Source of the DNA: Stichopus chloronotus
Lineage: Eukaryota; Echinodermata; Holothuroidea; Aspidochirotida; Stichopodidae
NCBI GenBank assembly: GCA_021234535.1
Contig: CM037845.1
Coordinates: 9,912,143 to 9,976,142, forward strand
Length of the DNA stretch: 64,000 nucleotides
Reading direction: 5' to 3'
Position numbers and translations under genes: made by a program. The notes beneath the pieces were generated by a model that searched no databases, was not told the origin of the DNA, and saw nothing but the letters and a program-made list of their open reading frames with translations. Positions within the stretch are counted from its first letter, which is position 1; each line of letters starts with the position of its first letter. Positions 12,668 to 27,015 of this stretch are shown in pieces.

Positions 12668-13124
12668 ATTGTCCTGTGGGTCCCACAAGAAAACATTGAC
12701 CCACCTGTATACCTGAGGGGTTAAAATTCCAAATGCTGCAATTATTGATATCAATAAGGTTCCTTAATTTGTGGGTGCACTGCCCCTTGATTTCTGCCTA
12801 ACAATACACTCCATAGCCAGTGCTGACCAAGGTTATACCCCGTGTAGTTTCATCTCATTATGGAAAGTTCATGGGTACCACTGACCATGAAAACTACCAG
12901 GGAGAGCACTGGAAGGTGAGCACTTGTAGGAGTAATGTTTTGCAAATTACTAGCTGGCAGTAGAGAGGAGTGGGGAGGGGGGGGGATAGAGGGGTGTCTT
13001 TTTGACATCTCCTGGCTACATAATCACAAAGTTGCCACTAGATATACTAACAAGTCATTAACAGTCAAAGAGAACAATGAACGAAATAGAAAATGGTTTG
13101 TGTAATTCATATCAGCAATTTTTT

Positions 13125-13130
13125 TTTATT
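13125..13130 (-). terminator. Candidate poly(A) signal
   Basis: Minus-strand AATAAA followed by an A run, about 420 nt beyond the stop of the 13553-13840 frame. It could serve that candidate exon or an extended sestrin 3' UTR. Confidence 0.25.
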
Positions 13131-13552
13131 CAATACCACAACCACATATTATGCCTTATGCGTTACATATGCAAGAATATAGAGTGATTGCTACAGTTTC
13201 ATTTCCTTATTTTTCTTGTATTTTTCCTTTTTTTTTAAATTCATTTCTTGAACATTTTGCTCTGTGACGTCTCTGGTCGACAGATAAACATCGTTTTTTT
13301 AATTTTTTTTGTACCTCCTATTTTTGTTTCTTTTTTTTTTCTCTTCAAAGCATGCGTACACTGGATCATAACTTAAGAATGAAAATCATTAATACAAAAC
13401 ATTTTATGACTAGTTCATCAATAAAACGAGGTAACGATGAGAAAGTGATGGACCACTGGCAAAAATTCTGCAAATGAAAATAATAATGATAGAAATAAAA
13501 TGAACAATAATAATATATAATATATATAATAAGATGGAAGAAAAAATGTCAC

Positions 13553-13840
13553 CTAATAAGTTGCATCAAAGTTATCCGTGTGAATGACACAAGAAACAGC
13601 GCCACCTCCCTCTCTCACCACTCGAGATGACTTCAAATATTCAAGAATTATGTCGCACTTTCTTTTTTTCTCCCCTGTGAAAAGTTGGATTTCTGAGAGC
13701 AAAGGACAGAACACGACTATTGACTTTGACAAATACAGGACGTCAGGAATGGTTTTGTACCAGACCCATCCCTGTTTATTTGTACCGATGGTAGTCAAAT
13801 TGCACGTGCACAGGCCCGTGGCAGCCATGGAGTGTGTCCT
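13553..13840 (-). CDS. Low-confidence candidate terminal exon, unknown product
   Basis: A minus-strand frame of 95 codons plus stop opens after CCCTTACTGTAG. It includes GWVWYKTIPDVLYLSKS and VVREGGGAVSCVIH and ends NFDATY. About 430 nt downstream is AATAAA. The composition looks protein-like, but an ORF this long is expected by chance in a window of this size, and I recognise no family. It may equally be downstream sestrin 3' UTR or intergenic DNA. Confidence 0.2.
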   Translation of the reverse strand, partial: RTHSMAATGLCTCNLTTIGTNKQGWVWYKTIPDVLYLSKSIVVFCPLLSEIQLFTGEKKRKCDIILEYLKSSRVVREGGGAVSCVIHTDNFDATY

Positions 13841-16800
13841 CTACAGTAAGGGCCACATGATCCTGGCAACAGCTAACATACAGACAAGTCCCCAAATGAC
13901 TGGGGTGACCATGGCCAGTCATGCACCATGTCTGCACCACGACTCCAGTGACCTCCTGCTACTACATACATCCCCCTTACACAGGTAAGCACCATTTCTG
14001 CACCATGACTCCCCATGAGGCAGTGACTGCCTTCCACAGAATCAGAGTCAAAACTAACCAAAGAGACTAGGGGAGTGTCTGCAATGTGACCCTGGTAATT
14101 GCCTTCCATTGGTACATGCCATTCATTAACTGAAGTGACCAGAGTCACAGACTTGTCATGTCTATCTGGCAAATTGCTATGACTTGGTATTACAGCCCCA
14201 TCTTCTAGTGAGTAATAAATCACTGACAACAGGCGATCAATTCCAAGATCGAAATGAGGCAAATCGATTTATGATGATATTCGTTCTGGCATCTACTCTG
14301 CAAACTATGCTATGAAGTTTGTGAAAGTCCGTAGTGGCAGACCGAACAATGAGTTCAGACTGAGGTTTGAATTTTCTTCTTAAAATGTGAGCAAGCTTCA
14401 GGAAGTGCTAAACATAAATATCTTTCGTATTTGTAGGGTGGCAGTAAACCTACACACACGGACACAGTAAATTTTCAGGGTTTCAATTTTTTGAATTCTT
14501 TTTACCACCACCGATGGTGATCTTCACAATCTTAGTCTCAAAGAGCAGACACACCCCTACATCTGTCTCTCTGGCTCTGCTATTTGCAAGGTGATAATGT
14601 TTCTTCGAAATACCAAACGACCACACATTGCCAGTCCAATCGAGGGTGGCAGTGCTAACGTAGATTAACTGGTCTGCTGAACTTATGCTTGTTGTCAAGG
14701 GTTATAGTGGCATGCTTTGTCCAAACAAATGTGCTGAAATAAAAACATATCAACGGTTGGGGAACATGCAAAAAGAAATCAAGACGATCTGGTGAATCAA
14801 TTCAGGAAAAGATGACAAAAAAGACGACAAAAATACGACGAAAAGTTTTTACAGACACGGATAGAGTGTTCTTGCAGACAAGTCAACAACAAATACATGA
14901 GACTGATGGCTTTTAAATGGCTGGCAAAGCAACATTTCAGAGATCCTCCTGTGTATTTAAATTTTTCAGACAAAACAGGCATCATCCCGCCTTGCAAAAA
15001 ACACGAACGACGTGTTTATTTCTCGTCTGTGGTGATTAAAAAAATGTCATCAATCGGGGCTTTTGTAACACAACTGTGAATTCTAATTCAACCATGAAAC
15101 CAGGATTGGTCATTCTCAATGCAAGTTTTCTAGTTTGCCTAAATACATCGAATCCTCCAAGGGACTCCCCTTTGCCATCTTGTGGCTCACTTTTTTTTTC
15201 TTTTCATGCTAATATTTATTTTGAGTTTCAACTTTGGTCCTACTTGGTTCATCTTAAAGAACAACTCCATTATTTCGCTCTGACTATCTGTATTTTTATG
15301 CAGAATTGATCTTTCAAGTATCACATGCAGATGAGGAAGAGGGGGGGAGGGTACAACTAGGTCAGTATTCCACTGATGTCTGTACCATGTACCATGCTTT
15401 ATGTTTCTTAATCAATATGAAAACATAATTAGATCATATCATACTTCGCCTGATATCTAAATCTTACATGCCAACCTGTCCTTGATAATATTGACCATAC
15501 TGTTTCACTTTCCAACAAAGCCTCAAGCTTTGACGACCCTCTGCAAGAATCCAAGATGTGTCCAGAAGTCCCCCCCCCCCCCAGAAAAAAATGGATGCAA
15601 AGCTTGCACTGCCACTTTTAACTGCATCGTAAATATTTCTTTGGTTCTCAGCAAGACCATCAAGTCACTGCTCAGTCTGTGTATGTAGTAGCTGTAATGG
15701 AATTCATGAATATGCATGAAGCAATTACTTAAATTATTATTTACATTACGTTTTTTTGCAACAGCATTTAAGTGTGTGTTGGAGAACTATGACAGAGAAT
15801 CAGAATCAATTAAGCTATATAAGTTTGTCCACATTATCCACCTAGTCGATTCTGAACCAGAATCTACTGGGGAAGTTCTAGTATTAGGTTGGACCTCCCT
15901 CATTTTCTTCAAGACTTATAGCATAGTCTCTCTCTAAAATGATTGAACATTATCTCATATGACATTTTATTCATCTGTATGCAACTGCTTTTGAAACTTC
16001 GACAGAGTGTCCATTTCACAGACCCACCAATTTCACTTCAGTTGTCTACGATGCCAAAATCCTAATGACGCCAAAGCTGGCAGCATCTGAAAACGACCAA
16101 TTAGAGTTTGCTTTGTAATGATGTTGGAAAAGAAGAAGGTTATACGAGCCCAATCGGGAAGCCTCCTCTGACCTTAAAATTGGATTTTGCGACAATTCGT
16201 GATAAAAATATTTACAAGTGACTAATGGATGGACGGACAGACGGAAAGAGTCAAACTTGCTACTATTATTTTCACTCTCTTGTAATTTTTTTCTCTGCTC
16301 GTACATTTTTTGCCTTTTTTTTTGCATTTCGGAGAAAAGTCTGGGCCGAACCAAACTTACGCCTGGACGGGTGACGAAACTGATTTAGACTGAGAGGAAG
16401 TAATAACGCAAAAATCATTGGCATAGGAGCAAGGTGTCTGAATTGTGCAGAATTGCTAGACTTGACGGTCAGTTTAGAAAGATGGGAGAGAGTGACAACG
16501 GGAAAAAAAACGACAAAAAGAATAAAAAGAGTTCTTCAATATTCATAAGGAAATCAAACAACAGAGATTGACTCATAGATGCTTACAGGTGCTAAAAGTT
16601 GCAAGATATGACTTAACAACATCATTCTCATCCAATAAAATCCATAATTTAACTCTAGCAGAGCCTAATCTGCTGCTGATACATCCACCTTTGTGTATGT
16701 GAGATAGGCACATGAGGCTTCGTCCCCCTTCTTCATCGCTTTCCCATCACCCTATACAGCAAGCATGCACGTCAGGACGCTTTCCAGGGCTCTTTGACAG

Positions 16801-16870
16801 ATGACGCTTTTGCTTGGATTCGTGGATTACAAAACCGTACAGATTCAAAAGCCACTAATCCATGGTCAAA

Positions 16871-16955
16871 CCATATTTTATGCGATTCCATGATTTCTAG
16901 AGGAAGCTGACCCTTTTCCGTGACTTCCAGGGCCTTGAAAGTCTATGACTTTCAA
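16871..16955. mobile_element. Fragment of the CATGACTTTTCC family
   Basis: GATTCCATGATTTCTAG, TTCCGTGACTTCCAGGGCC and TTGAAAGTC resemble the 5.3-kb element. Ends are missing. Confidence 0.4.
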
Positions 16956-18238
16956 ATTGGTAATTCAGTGTTGTGATCTAAACTTTGAATGAACCCAGGA
17001 GCAGTGGAAATGGTCAAGTGACACTTATGCTGTTGCGATGAATGAGAGTGGAGAGTTTCACAGCATGGGCAGTACATTGTATGATTTTCAAATGACCGTT
17101 CTCCACATACATCACCATTTCTGCCACGATCACTGAACTGCATTCCAGTTTCATTTTGTGACCAGATATTAATAGCCTACGTGGAAACGTAAAAGAAAAA
17201 TAACGAGCAAAGAAAAATAAGTGATCAATACAAAAACAAACTGAATATATCAAGGTACCTCTTGGAAATTCCCCAGTTTTGCATCACAAGTGACACTGCC
17301 ATATCCTGTCTATAAGTTGCATTTATCAAAACAAGAATGAGGGAAAAAAGAAAAGGGAGAAATACGAAGATCAAACCAAAAGAGAAAGGAGAGGTTATCA
17401 GGCTGCGGCTTAAACATTTTCTTTGGTGCTTAAACATTTTCTTACTATTTACTACCATTAGCAGTACCTCTTACTTTCCTGAACAAAAAAAAAATGCATT
17501 TTTCCTTAGAATTGAAAATTAAAGAAGGCTTCATCAATTTGCACGTACAGGCTTAGGGAATGTGGACGGCCCACATGACCTGTGCCACTGCCCCTCTTGG
17601 TGTTGTCTCAATCCGCCGAGCAATCATCACCAGGTCCCCTTTTGATGGCTGAACCAGGGGGTGCCACGTGCTACAAACATTTTGCACCCCTTTGAACTTT
17701 TTGGGGTGAAAACAGTTAACAAACATTACGTCACGTGTCAGTGGGACCACACCCTAATTATATGTTGTCTCCCCCCCCCAGGAATCTGACCTGGCTATGG
17801 GCCTGAGTCATACATGGGCGTGATCGAAAATGCAATGACGGTCCCAGCCGTACTTTGATATGAAAAGGTAGTCACAGAGATATGTAGATCATGGTTTACA
17901 AAACATCACTACACAATCTCAGTCTGGCTCACCAATGATCCTGACAGCTGCATCAAAGGAAAACGCATCAAGTAACCATGACAATAGTCAGTTTTGTCCA
18001 ATGAGCCAACTGCACAACCTCAACTGCTGTTGCCCACTTTGCATGTTTTCTTTTGAAGCACGCAAAAATGGTAAAGCTTCACCGACAGATTGTAACACCA
18101 TCTGTGGGAACAGGCATGCAAAATTTGTAAGTAACATCCCGCTTCAAAGAAACGGGAGTAACGTACATTTCGTGATTTGATCAGCAGCGAATGATCACAA
18201 TCATACTGTTGTCACATTTTGCATTGCAAACAATATTT

Positions 18239-18322
18239 ACCTCATGTTGTTACCTATCTACCTCATGTTGTTACCTATTTACCTCATGTTGTTACCTATC
18301 TAGCTCATGTTTCTACCTATCC
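18239..18322. repeat. 24-bp tandem repeat, about 3.5 copies
   Basis: ACCTCATGTTGTTACCTAT is repeated with a 24-bp period. The last copy is altered (AGCTCATGTTTCTACC). Confidence 0.95.
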
Positions 18323-18977
18323 AAATGATTATTTTCCCCCAAAAGTTTCTACAACTTAGAACATTTGTCAATTGTGTACACATCCCCGTGTTGGCATATA
18401 TCGGGACATTGCTGGCTAACTCCCCCATTTTGACGACAGCATGAAGTGGTTGACAACCTTGTGCCCGTCTGCTGTTGATGGAATTGCTAGTAACTGTTCC
18501 AGCGTCATACTGCCTCACTGCAACCAGCAGATGTCTCAAAGGCGAATTTAACATAGCAATGAACCACACAAAATTTTGTCCCAATATTAAACTTTGTCTA
18601 CTACTGTGTTTATTACAAAAGGGTAATGGCACAAACATTTTCAGAGATAATGTTTTGATGAAGATTGCTTGGCAAGAACACTAGTGAGCATGCTCAGTTT
18701 GAGAAAACCCAGCAAACTGCACCCTTTTCCAGAATCAGAGTAAGTTTCTACAAAGCCATCTGAAATGTACCAGTCAAACTACTGCAAATGGTATAAAACA
18801 ATGTTTCCATGGCAACCACTGAACTGGGTTTTTACAAAATGGTGTCAAATTCATTTTCAGCGATATGAAGGACAAGAAGCTGCAAATTTTCACAGCCAGC
18901 AATCTCATTATGTGACCTTGGCGAACCATTATCAGCAAGAGTGCTAACTACACTTTGCAACAAACTTGAAAACTGAC

Positions 18978-19285
18978 CCCCTTTCTCCCTCCAGGGAAAT
19001 GGTACATTCGTAATGTCTCATGACGACGATCATCCATGACATACGTCGGAGTGTGGTGACGCAACCATACGACCTTTCCGACCTGCAACTTTGTGTCACC
19101 TTTGATTAGGCAAAGTTGTGCAAAAACACCCTTAGGGGACCTAACATCTGATTTTATGACGACAAGTTCCATGCTGGGCACGGCATTCTTAGTCTCATGG
19201 TGTTTGCGCCCCACGCTGTCAATGTTTGAAGCAGACACGTTAAAACAAACGGGTAACTGTTCAGACTGATAGGATGAAGGTTCCA
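18978..19285 (-). CDS. Low-confidence candidate internal exon, unknown product
   Basis: On the minus strand ATGATATTTCAG is followed by an open frame containing SMELVVIKSDVRSPKGVF and GDTKLQVGKVVWLRHH, with a possible donor GTCAGT at 18977. Splice ends and residue mix are plausible and the exit phase (0) fits the 13840 acceptor. I do not recognise it. Codon bias alone is not decisive. Confidence 0.18.
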
Positions 19286-22200
19286 CTGAAATATCATTTG
19301 ATGTAGAAAACAGACAAATAATTCACATAAGAACTTTAGTTGCCACATGGACATTCAGTAGAGTACAGAACCAGGGGAGTCATGTCTTCACTGAGTTTCA
19401 TGACCATTGCCTGTGGAAAACAGCACTCAAGTCTAAAAAACAAAAAAAAAAAGACCCTTGCATATTTGTGCTACACTTCCTCCACTGAGGGAAACTCTGG
19501 GGATTCTCATCTGACCTGTCCTGTCAGAAGGGCTTCTGTATCTGTTGGACTGCTTCTCAACTGATGGCAACTCATAATTATATACTTTCATCAAACTGCT
19601 TTTTAACCTGTTTCATCTGGTTATGTCCGAATCGATACGGTAGAGAACCCTTTCAAGTAGCAAATATGCCATCAAAACTAGATCCTTGTTGAATAAAATG
19701 CCAGGAAAACACTTTCCTTGATACTGCTGGAACGTTTCCCTCCCACTACCAGAGAGGAAGGGAACATGCAAGTGTCGAGAGGAACGGCGGTGACCAAAGG
19801 AAAATGGAAAAAATCTGAAAATTTCACTATCCATCTGCTCCTATCCACCCCTTCTTGTTCTCCCCCTAAAAGGAGGTTTCAAATGAATGGTGGACATGTT
19901 CCTTGAAAATTATAAAGAAAAAAAAATACACAAATATAGGCTGTACAATGAAGAAGAATACCAAATTAACAGGAAGGTACGCAAGCGAAGATGCCCATTT
20001 ACAAGTAATATTAATATAACTTATATATTCATATAAAATCAAACATTTTGGATACTTTTTGTTTATGTAATTGATACAACAAAATTGAGGAATAACTCGA
20101 TGAACAGCATCAGAACAATGAAGGGCAAAATATACATGAAGAAGGAAAATAAAGCTGCGATGCAATTCACAAGGCACAAGCCCTCCTTGCAGATCGTTAC
20201 CCGATCACGACGGCACCCTGACGTGGTCCGAACTTCGACCTGTGCTTGAAAGGACCACGTGGGGTTGTCATCTGGAAATGGCATCCGTCTCCCATGTCAC
20301 GTGGAAATGGTAAAATGAACACTGACGATCCAAACACAAGTTTTTTTTGTTGTGTCGATTCCCCCTTATGTCTAACAAAGTTACTTCCATATCACTTACT
20401 CATCCATCACTTCCTCCCCCACCCCTTATCAAAACTTGAGCATGAATGCATCATAATCGTGTGATGCTGATGTTTGATAACAACTTTCTGTACGAAGTTA
20501 GTATCTGTTCAATATACATAGAAAGCTATCAATTTCAAAAGACTCACATCATCACTTTAAAAGAACATTTTTTATTTCTGTCTCCATTTCTTCTTATGGT
20601 GAGGATGGGGGGGGGAGAGGGAGATGGACTATGCAGTGGCATTCATCAGTCTGGTACTACCATTGGTGTTGCACAAAAGCAACCTCAGTATTTGTTGCTT
20701 TTTTTGTTAATCTGATGACTTGAAAAATGGTCACATTGTCACAAACCAGAAGCAGTGCCACAACCTCTCCCTCTCTTACCAATATCTTTAAGCAAATATG
20801 GCCCTATCTAATCTAAAACATGCAAAGCAGAAACCTCTGAGAGGTTTGAGAAGGACTGGCGAACAGGCTCTGTCTGTGAAAAGATAACTTTCAAGTGGGG
20901 TAAATAGTAAGAATGTAAAAAACAATGGCCATGGACGTACTTTGACTGGCATGATGGTGTAATGGAGATGTGACTGAATTTTTGGCATGACTCACGGTTG
21001 AGTTTGGATGCACCAACCAAGCAGTGTAACCAGTGACCTGACCGTGGATTTTGATTTGTACCCTGGTAAATTTAGATTAATTTTTACACTTAACACACCA
21101 TTTTTTTTGGCAGTGTCAAAGCTGTCAGAGGTTATCACAATTATCAAAAGGCAACTCCAGAGCATCTCCCATCACCACAAACAAACTGGCAGATCACCCC
21201 ACCCCCCTCAAAAAAAAAAAATCCAGTTCCTGATGAAAAAAATATGCAATGTGAGGACAGCTCCTTTCGTTTAACAACCAGTTTGCTCTGAACTTGAATA
21301 CTGCTACTGAATAAAAAATCCCATTTATTCTTGGATATTTTTTTTTATATGCACTTCAACACGAATGAATGGCTTGCCAATTCATACAACTTTGCTGCTA
21401 AATAATTTTACAAGAAGTCACCCTCTACATTCTTGATTCATCCCCGAAAAAACGCTGTCAAAACACCGACAAAACCTCGACGCGAGGGTTGCGGATCTCT
21501 ATGTTGATATATGTACATGCTCGGCGTTTTTTTTTTTTTTCAAAGTTGTGCGACAACAGTCTTTCTCTGATGGAACGCAACTGGCAGGAAGAAGAATGTC
21601 ATAATTGTTATACAGTGGTGGGATTATAATTTACAGGAACAATTCTTCAAAGCTGCCTACCTATCTGTCCCTCTCTTTTTTTCTTTTTTTCATTTTTTTT
21701 TTCTTTGGTGCTATTTTTTTTTCCTAATACAATTTTTTTTGTCACTTTTCGCAAACCTATTTTACACTGATTTCGTGGAATGTCTTGCATTGCGTGGTGT
21801 CACACATCTCGATACGCTGGAAAATTTACAACAGTCACCGCAGATCACGTCGAAGAAAAGACGTGAATTGATAGGGAACGACCTTAATACGAAGCCCTAA
21901 AGTCTCAGATGTGTTTTGGGAGAACAGTTTCATTATTTCATATGACACAGGTAAGAACTACTGTACCAACGACGAGTGACAAACATATCAAGCGACGCCA
22001 TCAAGCGGCAGTAGAACAAATTGGGTACCATCTGTATTTTCGACAAATTTATTCGACAAATTCATCCGACAAAAGGGAACCCTCAACAGTGGCTGAAACA
22101 ATTAGCCACATGGTCATTAATAAACTACATTTCAGAAATTTAAGAGTCATAACTTATGCCTCTTTGTCATGTGCTATTCTGACTTCAGCTATACCACAGC

Positions 22201-23439
22201 AGAGTTTCAGTTTCCCAATGTTTACATGTCTATCTGCCTTTCATGAAAACCACACACAGAAAAAAAAAAGCTGATGGAATCTAAAAAATCCCTGTCAAAA
22301 TCTAGAGAGTAGGGTTAAAGATGTTGATGTAATGTTAATCATTGTCACCAGGACAAGTGAGAAGGGGTAGAGGAGGCACTTACTCGAAAATTTCTAAGTG
22401 CGGTGCCTTTTTTTACCAAAAAAAATGCCCCTATTGATATTATATTACACTACACTATTTCTTTCAAAGTGCCCTTTCAGACATTTTATCCTCCAAGTGG
22501 AAGAGGTTTGTCCTACTTTTAGACATTTACATCCCTCTTCCATGTAAGAGGGTTGCGCGAGCCCTGTGAAAGGCGGTTGATTGCAATGAATGTGTCACAT
22601 GACAAGTTTTCTTTGTGTGACTGGGTGTGTCCATGGGTCCATACACCAAGAGTGTGTGGCAGTTTGGTTTTTAAGCAAAAAAAAAAAAAACATGGTAACT
22701 CAACAAACGTAGAACTGTAACATAAGGGAATGAAAATAATGCGGAAATGCTGAACTTCTTGCGTGCTTGTGGCTTTAAATTTATTTTTCTTCTGCAATTA
22801 GCTGTTGCTACCTAAGTTCTTACCCTATCTACATACATGTGATAAAGTGTGGTCTTCGTGGTTGGGTTCTAGCGCCAACATAGTACTTCAAGCCGTTTAA
22901 CATCACTTTGAGTCGGCTTGAGTTTCTGCAAAAAGAGCGCAACATGCTCGTGTGTTCTTTGCATCAGTACATGACGACTGCCACTGCCAAAGGGCAAATC
23001 AGCCAAACATACTGCTGTCATGTAATTGCTAGCGGGTAGCGCTGACGCACAGATTTGAGGGACAAGTGACCATCATCTCCTGCCTAACAGTCTCACCTTT
23101 CTGTAAGAATGACATACTAATTTGGAAGACACTTTTAGTGTAATGAATGGTAGCGCCCCAACTGGCTGTGAGAATTTCACACACAAGCACAATTTTACAG
23201 CTGAAGCACTGACTCAGGACATACATATATATATATTTACATGGGATTTCAAATGTTTCATTCTCTTACCGGGGCATTTCCTGGCAAGACTGGACTAAGT
23301 GTTAACTAATTTGTGCCATCATTATCCTTACATAATGAAATTTTATAATGAGTCTTATCTTGTTTTTTTTTCTTTCTGTGACCTCCAAAAGGTAATTATG
23401 ACATTTGGTCACAGGCCATCTGTGATGAATACTGAGTCC

Positions 23440-23830
23440 ATATGGACTGCACATATGGTATTATGCATGTGTTTACCAAGTTCATCTATAGCTGAGTAAT
23501 GAACAGGTGTAAATGATCAGTTGGTCTACAAGTAATGTGCCTGTTTAATGGAGTTCATCTGGACTTTTATGTGAGTAACAGATCTAAAATCCAGTTCATT
23601 CTGACAGCAGGTCATTCACTTGCCTGTGCCACTGAGTTCACATGTGGGTAATAGGCATGTGTTTACTGAATTCCCTACACGTGGGTGATGTGCCTGCGCT
23701 GGTCAGTTAATTTGACTGAATGGTGTTTATCTGCCTGCGCTTCTCAGCTTGCTGGACTTCAAACTGGTGATATGACCGTGCTACTTAGGTCACTCGGGCT
23801 GCATCTTGGTAATATGCCTGGATCCAATAT
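23440..23830. repeat. Degenerate tandem array, ~55-60 bp unit
   Basis: Words such as TAATATGCCTG/TGATGTGCCTG, CTGAGTTCA and TGGACTT recur about seven times in the same order with many changes. It looks like an old minisatellite. The exact unit needs a dot plot. Confidence 0.6.
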
Positions 23831-26429
23831 GGAGATTAGGTGATATGTGGACAAATATGACTTGTGTTACTGGATTCTCCAACACATAATACGGAATTAC
23901 TCTTTACACGAGCGTAGCGTTTTTCATCTTGAATCTGTGCAAGCCATTATACATCCATGACGATTCCACTATTAGTTATTCCATACCTTTCTATAATCCC
24001 CCTATTTGAGATTCTTTGGCACACACATTTCTCTATCAGTTTGACTAATATTACATAAACAATACAAAAGACCCACCTCCCTCAGAGAGGACACAAAAAG
24101 TACTGTACAAAACCAATCAGCCTTCTCAAGGAAACATTTCAGCAAACTAATTTTCATTTTTCAGCCTTCTTCCAGGATTATTTTTTCCAAAATGGCTTCA
24201 TCTATTACATACTTCTTCAACAAAGATTCATCCATTTTCCATATTCACGTGCAAAAATCCAAATGTAAAAGCGACTCCATTACTGTGGATAGCTAATGTC
24301 CACAAGCTTTGGCTAACAATAATCATGGAACCGTTCCAATTACCAATTTCAATTTAAATGGACCAAATGAACGATGAGGGCTTTTCGTCCGCCCCCGGCA
24401 GCGATCATGAAGGCCAAGTAATCAAAGGAACACTACAACTCGGAAAACATGTGACAAAACAGTAATGATTACTAACCAACCATTCACGATTCACGTCATT
24501 ACTGTTGCCACTAGCAACCACTTACAGTCTCCTAGCAACCTGAAAAAGCTGATTCTGAGAGTTAAGTAGAAGACTAATCTACAGTTGATGACCAATTTAA
24601 AACCTTGCAGTCCAAGTTCTTTTAGCTGGTAAAAAGCTAAGGACAGTCAATTGAAAAAAAATTTCCAGCTTCGGTTCAAAACTTGTTGGCAGGCCTCACA
24701 GTACTTTTTATAAAAGGTACTTCAGAAATCAATTTCAACAGGTCACAAAATCATGAAATTGTAGGAAAAGTTTCTGTGACCGAACAGTTTGAAATATGGT
24801 TCTTTTTTGTGAAACATCATTTTATACTGTACGCAAAAAAACCACAAATGTAGGAGAAAAGATTCTTACAAAAAGGGGCTCTACTGATATGAATGGTGCG
24901 CGCCTCTAGCTCAAACTTGCGGAAACTTTTTCTATGAAGCACACTAAGAAACACCCAGGAAGGACAAGCTAATTTTCTTGGTTCAGCCGATGGAGTAAAA
25001 AGATCGACGAGACTAGAAGAGCTTCCTAGACGAATTTTTTTTCCCACCAAAACAGCAAAAAACAAGATGGAAGCATGACGACAGCAGAAGGGGGAGTCTG
25101 GGATTTGGTACTTTCTTCAGTGTCTTCAGTTGGGAATACAAGAAGCCAGGAATTGTAAGGAGTAATTTTTTAACAATAATTATTCATGCAATTTGCTGGT
25201 ACAATCCTTTTAGCTTATCAATAACCTGCCCCATCTTTCCTCCGTATGTCATCTTGTTCGATGTCCTTGATACTTTTTATTGTTTTTAAATGTCTGTTGT
25301 GACTGACTGTCGCGGATAGTTTCGAAACTTTCCATTTCCAAAGCGATCGTTAATCAGCGATATTCGATTGGTAAGCATGACAGAAGTTTACAGATCTTGA
25401 GGACTAGCAGACTGACAGAAATTGCATAATGATGCTGTAATGCAGTTTACCAACATCATGTAATGTCGTTACAATGTAATTCACAAATATTATGAAATGG
25501 TTTTGCAATGTAGACAATCAGCATTATGTTTAAATGGAAATTTGATGTAACCTACACATATAATGCCCACTGAGAATAATATTTTTATGCATGATGCTAA
25601 GTAGTTTGTTGTAAATATGGCACTTATCAAGAGCACTGTACCTTCCATTTTCAAACAATGTCGTAACATCATAGGGGTAAGTTGGAACCTGAGAACACCT
25701 GAATAAATATGTGTAAAACTATGGAGTGTGAACAGCAAGTAACATTGTACACCCCAAGTCTAACCTTCCGACAATTTACTGTCGTGTTATTCAAACTAGT
25801 TAAATTTAAGTTTTATGCAACTCTAAGTGACCCAAATCTGTTCTTTGAAACACTTTTTCCCATGCGTGTACAGACGATATCTCTTGGTTCATTTCACAAA
25901 CGATATCTGGAACAAAGTCTCATATGGAAATTGTTTGCCGAATATGACAATACTGCCAATGCACTATGTAAATGCTATGGGTGCCATCAAGATACAAACA
26001 TCTGTTTTCCATTTTACAAAAGTCATAATAAATTGGGTACAACACAAGTCGTCCTTGTTAAGTGAGAGCTGCAAAGATTGGTCTGCAGTAAAACCTGAGC
26101 ATCTTCATGATTTCAGCAATTGCAATGTAAAAACTCGTACTTATAATTTTCGGAACTACAGTTCAATTAGAGAAGTTGCTACTAAAATTCTGATAACTTT
26201 AACAATCCAATTCACAGACATTCGTTGCGATACATTTTAAGATTTCTGAACCATAAACAATAGTTGCACTATCATTGTAACCAAATCCACCTCAATGACT
26301 GCAATTGCAGTAACACACTGCCAAATCCAACCAAGTGAATGTGTTCAGAATTAACATATTATCGACTGCAAAACTCTTCTTGCAATAAGATTTTACTTCA
26401 CTCCAAATCAACTGTACTTGCAATAAAGT

Positions 26430-27015
26430 GTTATAAACTCAACCACTGCAGTTGCAGTAACATATTAACAACTCCAACACAACAACTGCAGTTGCAATAA
26501 CGGTTTACTTAACTCCAATTCAACAACTGTAGTTGCAGTGAGGTGATTACAAACTCCAACTCAACCACTGCAGTTGCAGTAACATATTACCAACTCCAAC
26601 ACAACAACTGCAGTTGCAATAACGGTTTACTTAACTCCAATTCAACAACTGTAGTTGCAATGAGGTGTTACAAACTCCAACTCAACCACTGCAGTTGCAG
26701 TAACATATTAACAACTCCAACACATCAACTGCAGTTGCATTAACAGTTTACTTAACTCCAATTCAACAACTGTAGTTGCAATGAGGTGTTACAAACTCCA
26801 ACTCAAACACTGCAGTTGCAGAAACATAATACCAATTTCAACAAGATGAATTCATTTAAAATTAACATATCTCCATCTCTAATAAAACAACTGTAGTTGC
26901 AATAAGATTTTACCACACTTCAATTCAACAACTGTGGTTGATATTTCTTACCTCCAGCACAACTGTAGTTTGTAATTAGGTGTTACAAACTCCAACTTAA
27001 CCACTGTAGTTGCAT
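26430..27015. repeat. Higher-order tandem array with palindromic CAACTGCAGTTG cores
   Basis: About 14 monomers of roughly 40 bp each carry an (A/C)ACTG(C/T)AGTTG core. In the middle, three monomer types alternate so that the full pattern recurs every 121-122 bp (CAACAACTGTAGTTG at 26521, 26643 and 26764). CAACTGCAGTTG is a perfect 12-bp palindrome. Outer monomers on the right (26.88-27.0 kb) are more diverged. The ORF across it is a by-product of the repeat. Confidence 0.95.

Larger units (their letters stand above)
8961..13104. other. Intergenic, repeat-bearing
   Basis: Holds the MITE at 9.5 kb and the SINE-like repeat at 11.9-12.7 kb. Between 11040 and 11280 a short block has loosely inverted ends (ACTTTGATTGG ... 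CCAATCAACTTC) and may be another MITE. No gene seen. Confidence 0.6.

Noticed and set aside
26430..27015. CRISPR-like regular repeats
   Set aside because: The spacers are themselves repeated in a trimeric order and the setting is an animal genome, so it is a minisatellite.
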